Below are positions 7,531 through 16,326 of a stretch of 64,000 bases of DNA, in pieces. Positions within the stretch are counted from its first letter, which is position 1. Every line of letters begins with the position of its first letter. The notes beneath the pieces were generated by a model that made no database searches, was not told the DNA's origin, and worked only from the letters and a program-made list of their open reading frames with translations. The stretch lies in NCBI GenBank assembly GCA_024222295.1, contig JAAEPF010000051.1, positions 62,001 through 126,000 of the forward strand. Direction: 5' to 3'. This DNA is from Actinomycetes bacterium. GTDB lineage: Bacteria > Actinomycetota > Acidimicrobiia > Acidimicrobiales > Microtrichaceae. The translations under genes were made by a program, and so were the position numbers.

Positions 7531-8931
7531 ATGAAGCAACTGAGTGGGCAGGACGCAGCCTTCCTCTACGGCGAGACGCCCAACTGGCACATGCACGTGT
7601 CGGGCCTGATCATCGTCGATGCCGAATCAGCGCCCGACGGGTGGACGTTCGAGCGCTTCCGCGAGCTGCTGATCACGCGCATCCCCGAGATCCCGCAGCT
7701 GCGGTGGAGGCTCGTCGACGTGCCGTTCGGCCTCGACCGCCCGAGCTGGATCGAGGAGCCGAACCTCGACCCCGATTACCACATCCGCCGCATCGCGCTG
7801 CCCAAGCCCGGTGGGCCCAAGGAACTCGGCGATGTGATCGGCCGCCTTGCCTCCTACAAGCTCGACCGCTCCCGTCCGCTCTGGGAGGCCTGGTGCATCG
7901 AAGGTCTCGAGGGCGGCAAGGTGGCGATCTTCCAGAAGATGCACCATGCGATCGTCGACGGAGCGTCAGGCGCGGGCCTGGCCGAGGTGCTGCTCGACCT
8001 GGAGCCGGAACCCCGCGTGTCCTCCACCGAGGTGCACCAGGAGATCCTGGACTCCCGGGAGCCCAGCCAGGCGGAGATGCTTGCCCGCGCGGCGCTACGG
8101 ACGGCGGTGCGCACGCCGTTCCGGGTAGCGAGGTTCACCCGGCAGTCGGTGCAGCAGATCGCGTCCGCGGTGCCGATCCTGCGCAGTGACCAACAGGTGA
8201 GCCTGCCGCTCACAGCCCCCCGCACGCTGCTCAACAGCGATCCCACCCCCCGTCGCTACTTCTCCTCTGCGAGGCTCGACCTCGAGCGGGTCAAGGCCCT
8301 CAAGGACGCCTACGGAGTGAAGCTCAACGATGTGGTGCTGGCTCTCGTGTCCGGGGCGCTGCGCAGCTACCTGATGAAGATCGACGACTTCCCCGAGGCC
8401 ACGCTGATCGCGCAGTGCCCCGTGTCGTTGCGGGTGCAGGGCGAGGAGGGAGAGGTCGGCAACAAGGTCGGCTCGATCTTCACCAGCCTGGCAACCGACA
8501 TCGACGACCCCGCCGAGCGCCTGCTCGCCATCCACGAGTCGACGCAATCCGCCAAGGAGATGCGCGAGGCGATGGCCGCCCACCAGATCATGGGATTGAC
8601 CGAGACCACACCGCCCGGCCTCATCGCGCTCGCCGCACGCATGTACACGGGCGCCGGGCTCGCCTCACGCACTCCGCCGGCGGTGAACGTGGTTGTGTCC
8701 AACGTGCCCGGGCCGGACTTCCCGCTATACGTAGCCGGGGGTCGCGTCGAGGCCCTGTTCCCGATGGGTCCTCTGCTGATGGGCATGAGCCTCAACGTCA
8801 CCGTGTTCTCGATGTCAGGGAGGCTGGACGTGGGCGTGATGTTCTGTCCCGACACGCTCCCCGAGGCACACCTGATAGCTGAGTACTTCGAGGCCGAGTT
8901 GGCCGAGCTCGAGCGCTCAGCCCCTGGCTGA
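7531..8931 (+). CDS. Wax ester synthase/diacylglycerol acyltransferase (WS/DGAT)
   Basis: A 466-residue bifunctional-type acyltransferase that would esterify acyl-CoA with fatty alcohol or diacylglycerol to make storage wax esters or triacylglycerol. It starts MKQLSGQDAAFLYGETPNWH, typical of the family. The catalytic HHxxxDG motif is HHAIVDG at residues 138-144. PLWEAWCIEGL (about 115-125) and LNDVVLALVSGALR (about 266-279) match the ND motif region, and NVVVSNVPGP lies near 389. Full length for the family (about 460). A strong SD (GGAGGTGGGGGA) precedes the ATG at 7531; the frame is open upstream but that part does not resemble the family. Such genes are abundant in lipid-storing actinobacteria. 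Confidence 0.93.
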   Translation: MKQLSGQDAAFLYGETPNWHMHVSGLIIVDAESAPDGWTFERFRELLITRIPEIPQLRWRLVDVPFGLDRPSWIEEPNLDPDYHIRRIALPKPGGPKELGDVIGRLASYKLDRSRPLWEAWCIEGLEGGKVAIFQKMHHAIVDGASGAGLAEVLLDLEPEPRVSSTEVHQEILDSREPSQAEMLARAALRTAVRTPFRVARFTRQSVQQIASAVPILRSDQQVSLPLTAPRTLLNSDPTPRRYFSSARLDLERVKALKDAYGVKLNDVVLALVSGALRSYLMKIDDFPEATLIAQCPVSLRVQGEEGEVGNKVGSIFTSLATDIDDPAERLLAIHESTQSAKEMREAMAAHQIMGLTETTPPGLIALAARMYTGAGLASRTPPAVNVVVSNVPGPDFPLYVAGGRVEALFPMGPLLMGMSLNVTVFSMSGRLDVGVMFCPDTLPEAHLIAEYFEAELAELERSAPG

Positions 8932-9014
8932 GCGCTGACGGTCGCCACGGCCAACCGCGCGCCCAAGGGGCCGCGATGGGCCGCAACGGTACGTGGACGC
9001 GGCATGATGTCGTA

Positions 9015-10358
9015 GTGCATGTAATCGTCCTGGGTGCCGGCGAGGTCGGCTCGTACGTGGCAGAGCGGCTCAGCCGCCAGGGTGTCGACGTCGCGGTCAT
9101 CGAGAACGATCCGCTCAGGCTGCGGGCGGTCGAGGAGAAACTCGACGTGATGACGGTGCGCGGCAGCGGCACCCACCCGAGTGTGCTCGCCCAGGCAGGG
9201 GTCGACCGCGCCGAGTTGTTGGTGGCAGTCACCAACAACGACGAGGTGAACCTGATGGCTGCGCTCGTGGCCAAGCAGGCCGGGGTGCCCAGCTCACTTG
9301 TGCGCCTCGAGTCGGCCGAGCTCCGCAGCGACGACGCCGCCGACCTCCGCGAGGAGGTGGGCGCCGCGCGCGTGATCGATCCTGACGAAGAGGCTGCACG
9401 CGACATCCTGCAGCTGTTGGAGCTCCCTGGGGCCAGTGAGGTCGAATACCTGGCCGAGGGCGAAGTGCTCATCGTCGGTGCCCGGCTGGCGGCAACCTCG
9501 TCACTGGTCGGCAAGACACTCCACCAGGTCGCCGCAGAACACGAGCCGAACTGGGAGTTCCTCTTCGGCACGATCTCCCGGGAAGGCGAGACCGTCATCC
9601 CGCGCGGCAACCACGAGTTGCGCGCGGACGACATGGTGCGGGTGCTGTGCAAGCGCAAGGGCCGCCGCGACCTGATGGAACTGCTCGACCTGCCGCTGAG
9701 GGCGCCGCGCCGCGTGCTGCTGCTCGGCGGTGGGCGCACCGCCGAACTCGTTGCCACCCCGCTGGTGCGCCGCGGCTCGGAGGTGATGATCATCGAGCGC
9801 GATGTGCAGCGTGCCCGCGAGCTCGCCGAGCGCCTGCACCGCGTCACTGTCCTCAAGGGCGACATCACCGACGTAGAAGTGTTGCTCGATGCTGAGGTCG
9901 GCAAGTTCGATGCGGTGGCGGCCCTCACGGGCGAAGACGACGCCAACATCATCTCGTGCCTGTTCGCCAACTCCCAGGGAGCGGGGGAGACGATAGCGAT
10001 CGCCCACCGCCTCGAGTTGTTGCCGTTGCTCAACGAGATCGGGATCGACGCCGCGACCTCACCCCGCACGGCCACGGCTGACCGTGTGATCAGCATCGTG
10101 CGCGGAGAGATCGCCGGGGTCGCCACGTTCCTCGAAGGGGCGATAGAGATCCTGGAGTACGAGGTGGCCGAGGGCTCCGAGGTCGACGGCGCAGTGGTAT
10201 CCGACATGCACCTGCCTGCCGACGTCTTGCTGGGCGCGGTGGTGCGAGACGGAGTTGCCGAGATAGCCCGCGGTCGCTCGGAGTTGGCTGCCGGTGACCA
10301 TGTGGTCGTGTTCGCCATGCCGGACCGCGCGGAACTGGTCGGCAAGCTCTTCGCGTGA
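9015..10358 (+). CDS. trkA: Trk potassium uptake system NAD-binding regulatory protein TrkA
   Basis: A 447-residue cytosolic ring-forming gating subunit of a Trk/Ktr K+ channel. From GTG 9015 it reads MHVIVLGAGEVGS, the canonical TrkA start; an in-frame ATG at 8976 would add 13 unlike residues. It has two RCK repeats: the first Rossmann domain with GAGEVG at residues 7-12 and a TrkA-C domain to about 225, and the second from VLLLGGGRTAELVA (about 233) with IIERDVQRARELA. The acidic end of beta2 (IENDP near 31) favours NAD(H). The gene overlaps the next by 4 bp (GTGA), so it is translationally coupled to two TrkH genes and forms one K+ uptake operon with them. Confidence 0.93.
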   Translation: MHVIVLGAGEVGSYVAERLSRQGVDVAVIENDPLRLRAVEEKLDVMTVRGSGTHPSVLAQAGVDRAELLVAVTNNDEVNLMAALVAKQAGVPSSLVRLESAELRSDDAADLREEVGAARVIDPDEEAARDILQLLELPGASEVEYLAEGEVLIVGARLAATSSLVGKTLHQVAAEHEPNWEFLFGTISREGETVIPRGNHELRADDMVRVLCKRKGRRDLMELLDLPLRAPRRVLLLGGGRTAELVATPLVRRGSEVMIIERDVQRARELAERLHRVTVLKGDITDVEVLLDAEVGKFDAVAALTGEDDANIISCLFANSQGAGETIAIAHRLELLPLLNEIGIDAATSPRTATADRVISIVRGEIAGVATFLEGAIEILEYEVAEGSEVDGAVVSDMHLPADVLLGAVVRDGVAEIARGRSELAAGDHVVVFAMPDRAELVGKLFA

Positions 10359-11902
10359 AGACCTTCAGGCGCCCCAGCGGTGCCGACGCGGCTCCCGAGG
10401 AGATATCCGGACTCAAGATCCGCCAGGCGTCGGCCGAGATCGCCGTCGCCGGCGTGTCGGTCCTGGTGTGCGGAATCGGGTTGATCGCCGCAGCGCTCGT
10501 CGACCTGACCGACGGCGGCACCGACTCGGTCGGCCTCGCCGTTGTGGGGATCCTGGCGGTCGGAATCGGCGTGTTCAGCGCCAAGCGGGTGCCGGTGCCA
10601 TCACGGCTGACACCACGAAGGTCGTTGCGTACCGTGGGCATCGGCCTGCTGTCGATGATCGCGCTGTCGATCCTGGCCTACCGAGTCACCGGCACGATCA
10701 CGCGCCCGGGCGAAGCCCTGATGGAGTCGACCGCCGGATTCACCACCACAGCCCTGACCGTGATCGAGGACCCGGAGGCACAGACCCGGGGGATCCTGTT
10801 CTGGCGGGCGACCACCCAGTGGCTGGGCGGATTCGGGGCCCTGGCGGCGGTGATTGCGGTGCTGCCGTTCCTCGGTGTGTCCGGCCCCTCGGATCCGCGA
10901 GCCCGCCTGCCCACCGAATCACCGCACCTCAACTCGGGTCATGTCCGCCGCGTGTTGTCCCGTTACTTCCTGCTCTACTGCGGACTCACCGGGGTGGGCG
11001 CCACGTTGTTCCTGATCGGCGGTATGGGGCCCTTTGACGCAGTTACCTATGCGTTCACCACGATCAGTACCGGCGGCTTCGCCAACCACGCCGGTTCTTT
11101 CTCGTTCTTCGACTCGGCGCTGATCGAGTGGATGGGTGTGGCGGGCATGTTCCTCGGGGGGCTGTCGCTCGCGGTCGTGTGGTCGGTGCTCCGCGGACGT
11201 TCCCGGGCCCTCATCGGCTCGCGGGAGCTCTGGGCCTACTGCGGGCTGATCGCAGCTGCAACGGCGGTGATCGCGGCGGTGCAGAGCCCGGGCCATGACT
11301 TCCTGTCCAGCGTGCGCATCTCAGCCTTCACTGCCGCCTCGGCCGTGTCCTCGACCGGTCACTGGGTGGCCGATTGGGCGGAATGGGCGCCGGGGCCGCA
11401 GTGGATCCTCGTGCTTCTCATCGGGCTCGGTGCCATGTCGGGTTCCATGGGCGGGGGGTTCCGAATCGTGCGCGGGATGGCGCTGTTCAGCTATCTGTGG
11501 CGCGAGCTCGACACACAGTTGCGCCCCGGCGTCGTGAGGGTGGTCCGTGTCGGGCGCGAAGCAGTCGACGAACCGCGCATGAGTCGCATCCTCGGCTACC
11601 AGGTGCTCTACATAGGTGCCGCCGCTGCCGGGTTCGTGGCACTGACGATGGCCGGTACCGATCTGGTGACAGCGATGAGTGGTTCGCTCAGCGCGTTGGC
11701 TACCTACGGCCCGGCGCTCGGTGAACTCGGCGTGGGTGAGCCGCTGGCCGCGCTGGGTCGTCCCGCGCTCGTGATCCTGCTGGTGTTGATGTTCGCCGGT
11801 CGAGTGGAGCTGTACCCGTTGCTCGACGGGTCGGTTGCCGTGCTCATCTGGCCGCTGCGGCGGCTGCGCTCGCTGAAGAACCGTCGGACGGGTCGGCGGT
11901 GA
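10355..11902 (+). CDS. TrkH-family potassium uptake channel subunit (first copy)
   Basis: A 515-residue integral membrane K+ translocation subunit made of four M1-P-M2 repeats. The selectivity-filter loops are readable: ESTAGFTTTALTV (residues about 125-137), FTTISTGGFANHAG (about 231-244), AASAVSSTGHWVADW (about 328-342) and LSALATYGPALGELG (about 447-461). FWRATTQWLGGFG near 150 is the conserved segment after pore loop 1. The GTG start at 10355 overlaps the trkA stop (GTGA) and the TGA overlaps the GTG of the second trkH, so the three genes are coupled. The second and third filters are close to consensus; the third (SSTGHW) and fourth (ATYGPA) are less standard than in the next gene. Confidence 0.92.
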   Translation: MKTFRRPSGADAAPEEISGLKIRQASAEIAVAGVSVLVCGIGLIAAALVDLTDGGTDSVGLAVVGILAVGIGVFSAKRVPVPSRLTPRRSLRTVGIGLLSMIALSILAYRVTGTITRPGEALMESTAGFTTTALTVIEDPEAQTRGILFWRATTQWLGGFGALAAVIAVLPFLGVSGPSDPRARLPTESPHLNSGHVRRVLSRYFLLYCGLTGVGATLFLIGGMGPFDAVTYAFTTISTGGFANHAGSFSFFDSALIEWMGVAGMFLGGLSLAVVWSVLRGRSRALIGSRELWAYCGLIAAATAVIAAVQSPGHDFLSSVRISAFTAASAVSSTGHWVADWAEWAPGPQWILVLLIGLGAMSGSMGGGFRIVRGMALFSYLWRELDTQLRPGVVRVVRVGREAVDEPRMSRILGYQVLYIGAAAAGFVALTMAGTDLVTAMSGSLSALATYGPALGELGVGEPLAALGRPALVILLVLMFAGRVELYPLLDGSVAVLIWPLRRLRSLKNRRTGRR

Positions 11903-13527
11903 GACGCCAAGACGAGCGCCCGAGGGGTGAAGGCCTGGTGAGCGACCCGCGCCCGCGGCGCGCGTCTCGTACCGGTGGCAGGCGGCGCACCGACAGCAAA
12001 GAGGTCATCCAGCGCAGCCGAAAGCTCGCGTACCTCACACCACACATGGTCGGTCTGTCCCTGCTGTTCGCAGGCGGAGGCATGCTGGTGAGCGCCGTGG
12101 TGGACGTGATCGAGCGCGGCCACGCCACATTCGACCTGGTTGCGTCGGGGTTGGTCACCATGGCGGCGGGCGAGGCCCTTCGGCGCACCACGCGCGTGCC
12201 CACCGACCTGCCTCCGCGGGCGGTGTTCGTGGCGGTGAGCGTGTCGTGGATCGTGACCTCGTTCGCAGGTGCCATTCCGTACCTGTTCGCCGGACAGCTC
12301 GCGACATTCGACGCGGCGTTGTTCGAGTCGATCTCGGGGTTCACCTGCTCGGGCTCCAGCGTGTTCACCGGCGCCGACTTCGCGGAGGCGTCATCGGGGA
12401 TCCTGTTCTGGCGCCAGCTGACCCAGTGGTTCGGCGGAATGGGCATCATCGTGCTGGCCGTCGCCGTGCTGCCGTTCCTCGGCGTGGGCGGTCTGGAGCT
12501 GATCAAGGCGGAGGCCCCTGGCCCCACCTCGGACAGACTGGCGCCGAGGGTGAGTGAGACGGCCAAACGGCTGTGGCTCGTGTACTTGGTCTTCACGGTC
12601 GCCTCGTCGATCGCGCTGCTGGCCACCGGCATCGGTTGGTTCGATTCGGTGGGGCTGTCGCTGGCCGTGGCGTCCACCGGCGGGTTCGCTCCCGACGCGG
12701 CCTCGATTGGCGCCTACGACTCGGTTGCGGTGGAGTTCGTCGTGATCATCGGGATGATCATCGGGGGCTCCTCGTTCACCCTCATCTACAACGCCGTCAA
12801 GGGGCGTCCGGGGTTGTATGCGAGGAACTCCGAGTTCCGGCTCTACATCGGTGGCATGGCGCTCGGCATCGTGGTGGTCACGGCGATCCTGGCGATCGAC
12901 GGCGACGGCTTCGGCGAAGCGTTCCGCATGGCGGCCTTCAACGTGGTCACCCTCGGCACCTCCACCGGATTCGGCAACGCCAACGGCGCCGGATCGGCGG
13001 GGGACTTCGCCGCATGGGCCCCCGCCGCGCAGGCGGTGCTGTTCCTGTTCATGTGGGTCGGCGGGATGACCGGCTCGACGTCGGGCGGGATGAAGGTCCT
13101 GCGCGCCCAGGTGATGGCGCGGGTGGCCTGGCGCGAGCTGCGCCGCTCGGAGCGGCCGAGGCTTGCCATGCCGATCAAGCAGGGCCGCGACGTGCTCGAT
13201 GAGCAGGTTGTGGGGCGCATAGCCGGGTTCGTGCTGCTGTACATCGTGGTGGTCGTGGCCGCCTCGGTGCTGGTGACCTTCGAGGGGACCGACGTGCTCA
13301 CCGGGTTCTCGGGTGCGGTGAGCGCAATGGGCAACATGGGCCCGGCGCTGGGTGAGGCCGGTCCCGCGTCGAGCTTCGCCGTCTATTCGGTCAGTGAACG
13401 GATGACGCTCGCGCTACTGATGATCATCGGGCGGCTCGAGGTGTTCCCGATGGTGTTGACGATGGTGGTTGCTGTGCGGTGGGCAGGCCGGGGCGCGCGC
13501 AGGATGACGCCACATCGGAGCAACTGA
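11899..13527 (+). CDS. TrkH-family potassium uptake channel subunit (second copy)
   Basis: A 542-residue paralogue of the preceding gene. The GTG at 11899 overlaps the upstream TGA; GTG 11939 is out of this frame. Filter loops are ESISGFTCSGSSVF (about 137-150), LAVASTGGFAPDAA, VTLGTSTGFGNANG and SAMGNMGPALGEAG, all with the conserved Gly. FWRQLTQWFGGMG corresponds to FWRATTQWLGGFG of copy one. The N-terminus has a longer basic cytosolic stretch (RRQDERPRGEGLVSDPRPRR) than copy one. One trkA with two adjacent trkH genes could give two channel types gated by a common ring, or a mixed dimer; TrkH is known as a homodimer. It ends 93 bp before the universal-stress gene, with a short tandem repeat in between. 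Confidence 0.92.
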   Translation: MRRQDERPRGEGLVSDPRPRRASRTGGRRRTDSKEVIQRSRKLAYLTPHMVGLSLLFAGGGMLVSAVVDVIERGHATFDLVASGLVTMAAGEALRRTTRVPTDLPPRAVFVAVSVSWIVTSFAGAIPYLFAGQLATFDAALFESISGFTCSGSSVFTGADFAEASSGILFWRQLTQWFGGMGIIVLAVAVLPFLGVGGLELIKAEAPGPTSDRLAPRVSETAKRLWLVYLVFTVASSIALLATGIGWFDSVGLSLAVASTGGFAPDAASIGAYDSVAVEFVVIIGMIIGGSSFTLIYNAVKGRPGLYARNSEFRLYIGGMALGIVVVTAILAIDGDGFGEAFRMAAFNVVTLGTSTGFGNANGAGSAGDFAAWAPAAQAVLFLFMWVGGMTGSTSGGMKVLRAQVMARVAWRELRRSERPRLAMPIKQGRDVLDEQVVGRIAGFVLLYIVVVVAASVLVTFEGTDVLTGFSGAVSAMGNMGPALGEAGPASSFAVYSVSERMTLALLMIIGRLEVFPMVLTMVVAVRWAGRGARRMTPHRSN

Positions 13528-13541
13528 AGCGACAGTCCGCG

Positions 13542-13588
13542 GCGCCGGTGAGGGTCTGGCTGCGCCGGTGAGGGTCTGGCTGCGCCGG
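13542..13588. repeat. Two and a third copies of a 20-bp tandem repeat
   Basis: The 20-bp unit GCGCCGGTGAGGGTCTGGCT occurs at 13542-13561 and again exactly at 13562-13581, followed by GCGCCGG. It lies between the second trkH gene and the universal-stress gene. The exact identity suggests recent slippage. No hairpin or promoter function is evident. Confidence 0.9.
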
Positions 13589-13620
13589 GGCTTCGCGTGG
13601 CCACCGGTAGGATGCCATCC

Positions 13621-14082
13621 ATGGCAAACCCGGTGTTGTTGTGCAGTGACGGTTCAGAGGAGTCGGTCTCAGCGATCGAGCAGGGCCATGCCCTTCTGGC
13701 AGGTTCAGCCGAATTCGAGGTCGTGATGGTCGTGGACGGACCCGACCCGGCGGACCTGCACGGTGCCTCTGGCCATGCGGGGCCCGTGATGACCGAAGAG
13801 GAATTCACCGCTGAGCACGAAGCTGCGGTGGCCGAGACCGAACGTGCCCTCGCTGCAAAGGCGCAACGGCTCGGCCTCGACAACGCACCGCGCCGGATGC
13901 TCCAGGGAGACCCTGGGCCGGCCATCTGCGCCTACGCGCAGCAGGTCGATGCCACGGCGATCGTGATGGGGTCGCGGGGCCGCAGCGGGCTCAAGCGTGC
14001 CGTGCTGGGCTCGGTGTCGGATTTCGTGGTGCGCAATGCCTCCTGCCCGGTCGTCGTGACCCCACAGTCGGGCGTCGACTGA
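13621..14082 (+). CDS. Universal stress protein (UspA family)
   Basis: A 153-residue single-domain Usp protein starting MANPVLLCSDGSEES. The nucleotide-binding signature G-x2-G-x9-G-S is seen as MGSRGRSGLKRAVLGSVSDF near residues 120-139, so this is an ATP-binding type. VVDGPDP near 41 and the C-terminal NASCPVVVTP strand are standard. GTG 13597 in frame would add eight residues, but the ATG at 13621 matches the family start. It lies just after the K+ uptake operon. Usp proteins modulate stress and ion-transport processes in several actinobacteria, so a link with Trk is conceivable but not shown. Confidence 0.9.
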   Translation: MANPVLLCSDGSEESVSAIEQGHALLAGSAEFEVVMVVDGPDPADLHGASGHAGPVMTEEEFTAEHEAAVAETERALAAKAQRLGLDNAPRRMLQGDPGPAICAYAQQVDATAIVMGSRGRSGLKRAVLGSVSDFVVRNASCPVVVTPQSGVD

Positions 14083-14116
14083 CTCCGCTGGGGTGCCTGC
14101 GGGCCTTCGGCGGTGA

Positions 14117-14920
14117 TCAGCGCAGGTCGTGGCGGCGGAACGCCACAAGCGTCGCGGTGGTCGCAAGGACCAGCGCTGCCAGCAGTGCGAGGTATTCCAC
14201 GGGCGGCCCGTTGTTGAGTGGTGTGTTGGCGGTTGCGTAGTGCAGCGGTGAGAGCCAGCGCAGCCAGCTGAGCGAACTGTCGATCCCCGACAACACGTTG
14301 AGCAGGTACCCGCCCAGAGCGACACCCCAGCCCACGCCCAGCGCCACGCCCCGGCGGCCGAGTACCGCTCCGCCCAGCATCGCAATCTGGCCGTGCAGGA
14401 GTGCGAACAGAGCCGTGCCCAGGGTGGCGGACAGGAGACCCGCGATGCCGACATCCAGGTCGACGAGCGATCCCACCGCGAAGATCAGCAGCACCACCAG
14501 TGCGGCTATGGCGACGACCGCGGTGGTCATTGCCAGTGCCTTCTGGCCGACGGCCGACGTGCGGGTCACCGGGTAGGACAGCAGCAATTCGAGCTTGCCG
14601 TCCTCCTCGTCGCCTCCGAGAAGCGCCGCCCCCATGGCGACAGCGAGGCCCACGAGTATGAACGGCAGGATCATCGAGTACAGGTAGGTGTCGAGGAACC
14701 CGGCCGGAGTGGTGAAGGCGTCGAATGCGTCGGGGCCGCCCATCATCGCCTTGAGTGCTTCCGGGTAGCTCTTGGCGAGTTCCTCGAACTCCTTGTTGTC
14801 CTCGATGACCGGCCAGACGGCCATGATCATCGCGGTGTAGAGGAAGATGCCCACGGCCCACCAGATGAGTGAGCCGCGGCGGTCGCGGAGCGATCGGCCC
14901 GTTATTGCGAGCCCGGTCAC
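14117..14920 (-). CDS. ABC-2 type exporter permease
   Basis: A 267-residue membrane protein with six predicted helices. One is at the N-terminus (about 20-40, LIWWAVGIFLYTAMIMAVW), with others near 82-100, 122-150, 155-182, 190-215 and 237-255. A soluble loop with KSYPEALKAMMGGPDAFDAF sits between the first two, as is usual in ABC-2 exporters that have the 'ABC transporter permease subunit' (ABC2_membrane_5-like) layout. DEEDGKLELLLSYPVTR near 103-119 is the conserved cytosolic coupling segment. It starts at GTG 14920 and overlaps the stop of the upstream ATPase gene by 4 bp, so the two form one exporter. Substrate unknown; related pairs give antibiotic or polyketide resistance. Confidence 0.88.
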   Translation of the reverse strand: MTGLAITGRSLRDRRGSLIWWAVGIFLYTAMIMAVWPVIEDNKEFEELAKSYPEALKAMMGGPDAFDAFTTPAGFLDTYLYSMILPFILVGLAVAMGAALLGGDEEDGKLELLLSYPVTRTSAVGQKALAMTTAVVAIAALVVLLIFAVGSLVDLDVGIAGLLSATLGTALFALLHGQIAMLGGAVLGRRGVALGVGWGVALGGYLLNVLSGIDSSLSWLRWLSPLHYATANTPLNNGPPVEYLALLAALVLATTATLVAFRRHDLR

Positions 14921-15834
14921 CGCCCACCGCCGCCTGTGTCGGTCGGATCCTCTTGTGCGTAGTAGGCGAGGAAGATCTCCTCCAGGTCCGCCCGTTCGCT
15001 GACGAGGTCGACTACGTGGTGCCGCGCAGCCATCTTGACCAGCGCGTCGGCATCACCGGTCGTGGTGACCGTGAGCTCGTTGCCGTCCACTCGCGCGTCT
15101 GTCACATCCGCGAGCGCCTCGAACGCCGCCGGGTCAACCGGCGATTCGAACAGGACGCGCACGGTGCGCAGCGACCGGGAGCGAAGCGATTCGATGGACT
15201 CATTGGTGACCAGGCGGCCCTCGCGAATGATCGCAACACGGTCACAGGTGCGGTCCACCTCGTCGATCACGTGAGACGACAGGAACACCGTGCGGCCCTC
15301 ATCAGCGACCTCGGCAACCATGGCCTGGAACTCGTGTTGGACCAGTGGGTCGAGTCCTGAGGTGGGCTCGTCGAGCACCAGCAGGTCGGGCCTGCCCATG
15401 AACGCCTGCACCAGGCCGACCTTCTGCCTGTTGCCCTTGGAGAGGTCGCCGACCTTTCGCGACAGGTCCAGATCGAATCGCTCGGCCAGCGAGCGGATGA
15501 CGCTGCGGTCCACGCCGCCGCGCAGCTCACCCAACCACTCGAGATGCTCCATGACCCCGAGCGAGTCATACAGGGCCACGTCGCCGCAGAGGTATCCAAC
15601 GTGCCGGCGCACTTCGAGGCTGTCTCCATGGGAGTCGAGCCCGAACACCCGCGCGGCGCCGGAGGTTGGTCGGTGCAGGTCCAGCAGCACGCGCATTGCG
15701 GTGGACTTGCCCGCCCCGTTGGGACCGAGGAATCCGAACACCTGCCCGCTGGCAACCTCGAGCGTCAGGTCCACGACACCGCGGGTGCGGCCGTACGACT
15801 TGGTGAGGTGGTCCAGTTCGATGGCGGGTGTCAT
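14917..15834 (-). CDS. ABC exporter ATP-binding subunit
   Basis: A 305-residue ATPase starting MTPAIELDHLTKSYGRTRGV at ATG 15832-15834. Walker A GPNGAGKST is at residues 37-45, the signature DLSKGNRQKVGLVQAF near 133-148, and Walker B with D-loop LLVLDEPTSGLDPL near 154-167. The switch His sits in FLSSHVIDEV near 187-196. The last 90 residues form a domain typical of drug-exporter ATPases of the CcmA/DrrA class. It overlaps its permease partner (14117-14920) by 4 bp. The open frame continues upstream, but family alignment and the divergent cspA promoter region favour this start. Confidence 0.9.
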   Translation of the reverse strand: MTPAIELDHLTKSYGRTRGVVDLTLEVASGQVFGFLGPNGAGKSTAMRVLLDLHRPTSGAARVFGLDSHGDSLEVRRHVGYLCGDVALYDSLGVMEHLEWLGELRGGVDRSVIRSLAERFDLDLSRKVGDLSKGNRQKVGLVQAFMGRPDLLVLDEPTSGLDPLVQHEFQAMVAEVADEGRTVFLSSHVIDEVDRTCDRVAIIREGRLVTNESIESLRSRSLRTVRVLFESPVDPAAFEALADVTDARVDGNELTVTTTGDADALVKMAARHHVVDLVSERADLEEIFLAYYAQEDPTDTGGGGR

Positions 15835-16044
15835 CGGCGGCAAGTATCGCACCCAGCGCGGATGACGCCTTTTCTGCAGGCCTCGGATCCTGCCGCGCAA
15901 GCCGCTCTGCGGGCGCTCGGTTAGATGGTGCGCTTGTGCGGGCACGTCAGGTGGTTAACCTTGTGCACATGAATGCGTCGGGCGAAGTACTCCCGGCGAA
16001 CTACCCGGGGCCATCGGTCCCGGGGATGACAGAAAGCAAGTGCA

Positions 16045-16251
16045 ATGAGTGTCGTAAACGGAACCGTGAAGTTCTTCAACAACGAGAAGGGCTACGGCTT
16101 CATCTCGCGCGAGGGAGAGGACGACGTGTTCGTCCATTTCTCGAACATCGCCGGTGACGGCTACCGCTCCCTCGAAGAGGGTCAGGCAGTCGAGTTCGAG
16201 GTCGGACCGGGCCGCAAGGGCCCGGAGGCGCTCAACGTCCGAGCGGTCTGA
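16045..16251 (+). CDS. cspA: Cold-shock protein (CspA family)
   Basis: A 68-residue OB-fold RNA/DNA chaperone. RNP1 is KGYGFIS (residues 15-21) and RNP2 is DVFVHFS (27-33). It starts [20 protein letters not shown] and ends in the usual [14 protein letters not shown]. It would melt mRNA secondary structure after cold shock or during growth. A short hairpin with arms CCCGGG (16004-16009 and 16019-16024) lies just before the ribosome-binding region in the leader. A large hairpin follows the stop (16258-16315) and probably ends transcription. A second cold-shock domain, much longer in context, occurs fused to the DEAD-box helicase at 58.3 kb. Confidence 0.95.
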   Translation: MSVVNGTVKFFNNEKGYGFISREGEDDVFVHFSNIAGDGYRSLEEGQAVEFEVGPGRKGPEALNVRAV

Positions 16252-16257
16252 CGCAGC

Positions 16258-16315
16258 GGCACCGCACAGCTCACCGCCGGGTCCGGGATCCCGCGGTGCA
16301 GCTGTGCCCGGTGCC
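16258..16315 (+). terminator. Long hairpin after cspA, likely terminator
   Basis: Seven bases after the cspA stop an almost continuous inverted repeat begins. GGCACCGCACAGCT pairs with AGCTGTGCCCGGTGCC (two-base bulge), and the inner CACCGC/GCGGTG arms close on a second small stem. There is no U-tract, which is common for actinobacterial terminators. It separates cspA from the DUF2252 gene at 16327. Confidence 0.65.
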
Positions 16316-16326
16316 GATGGGAATCT

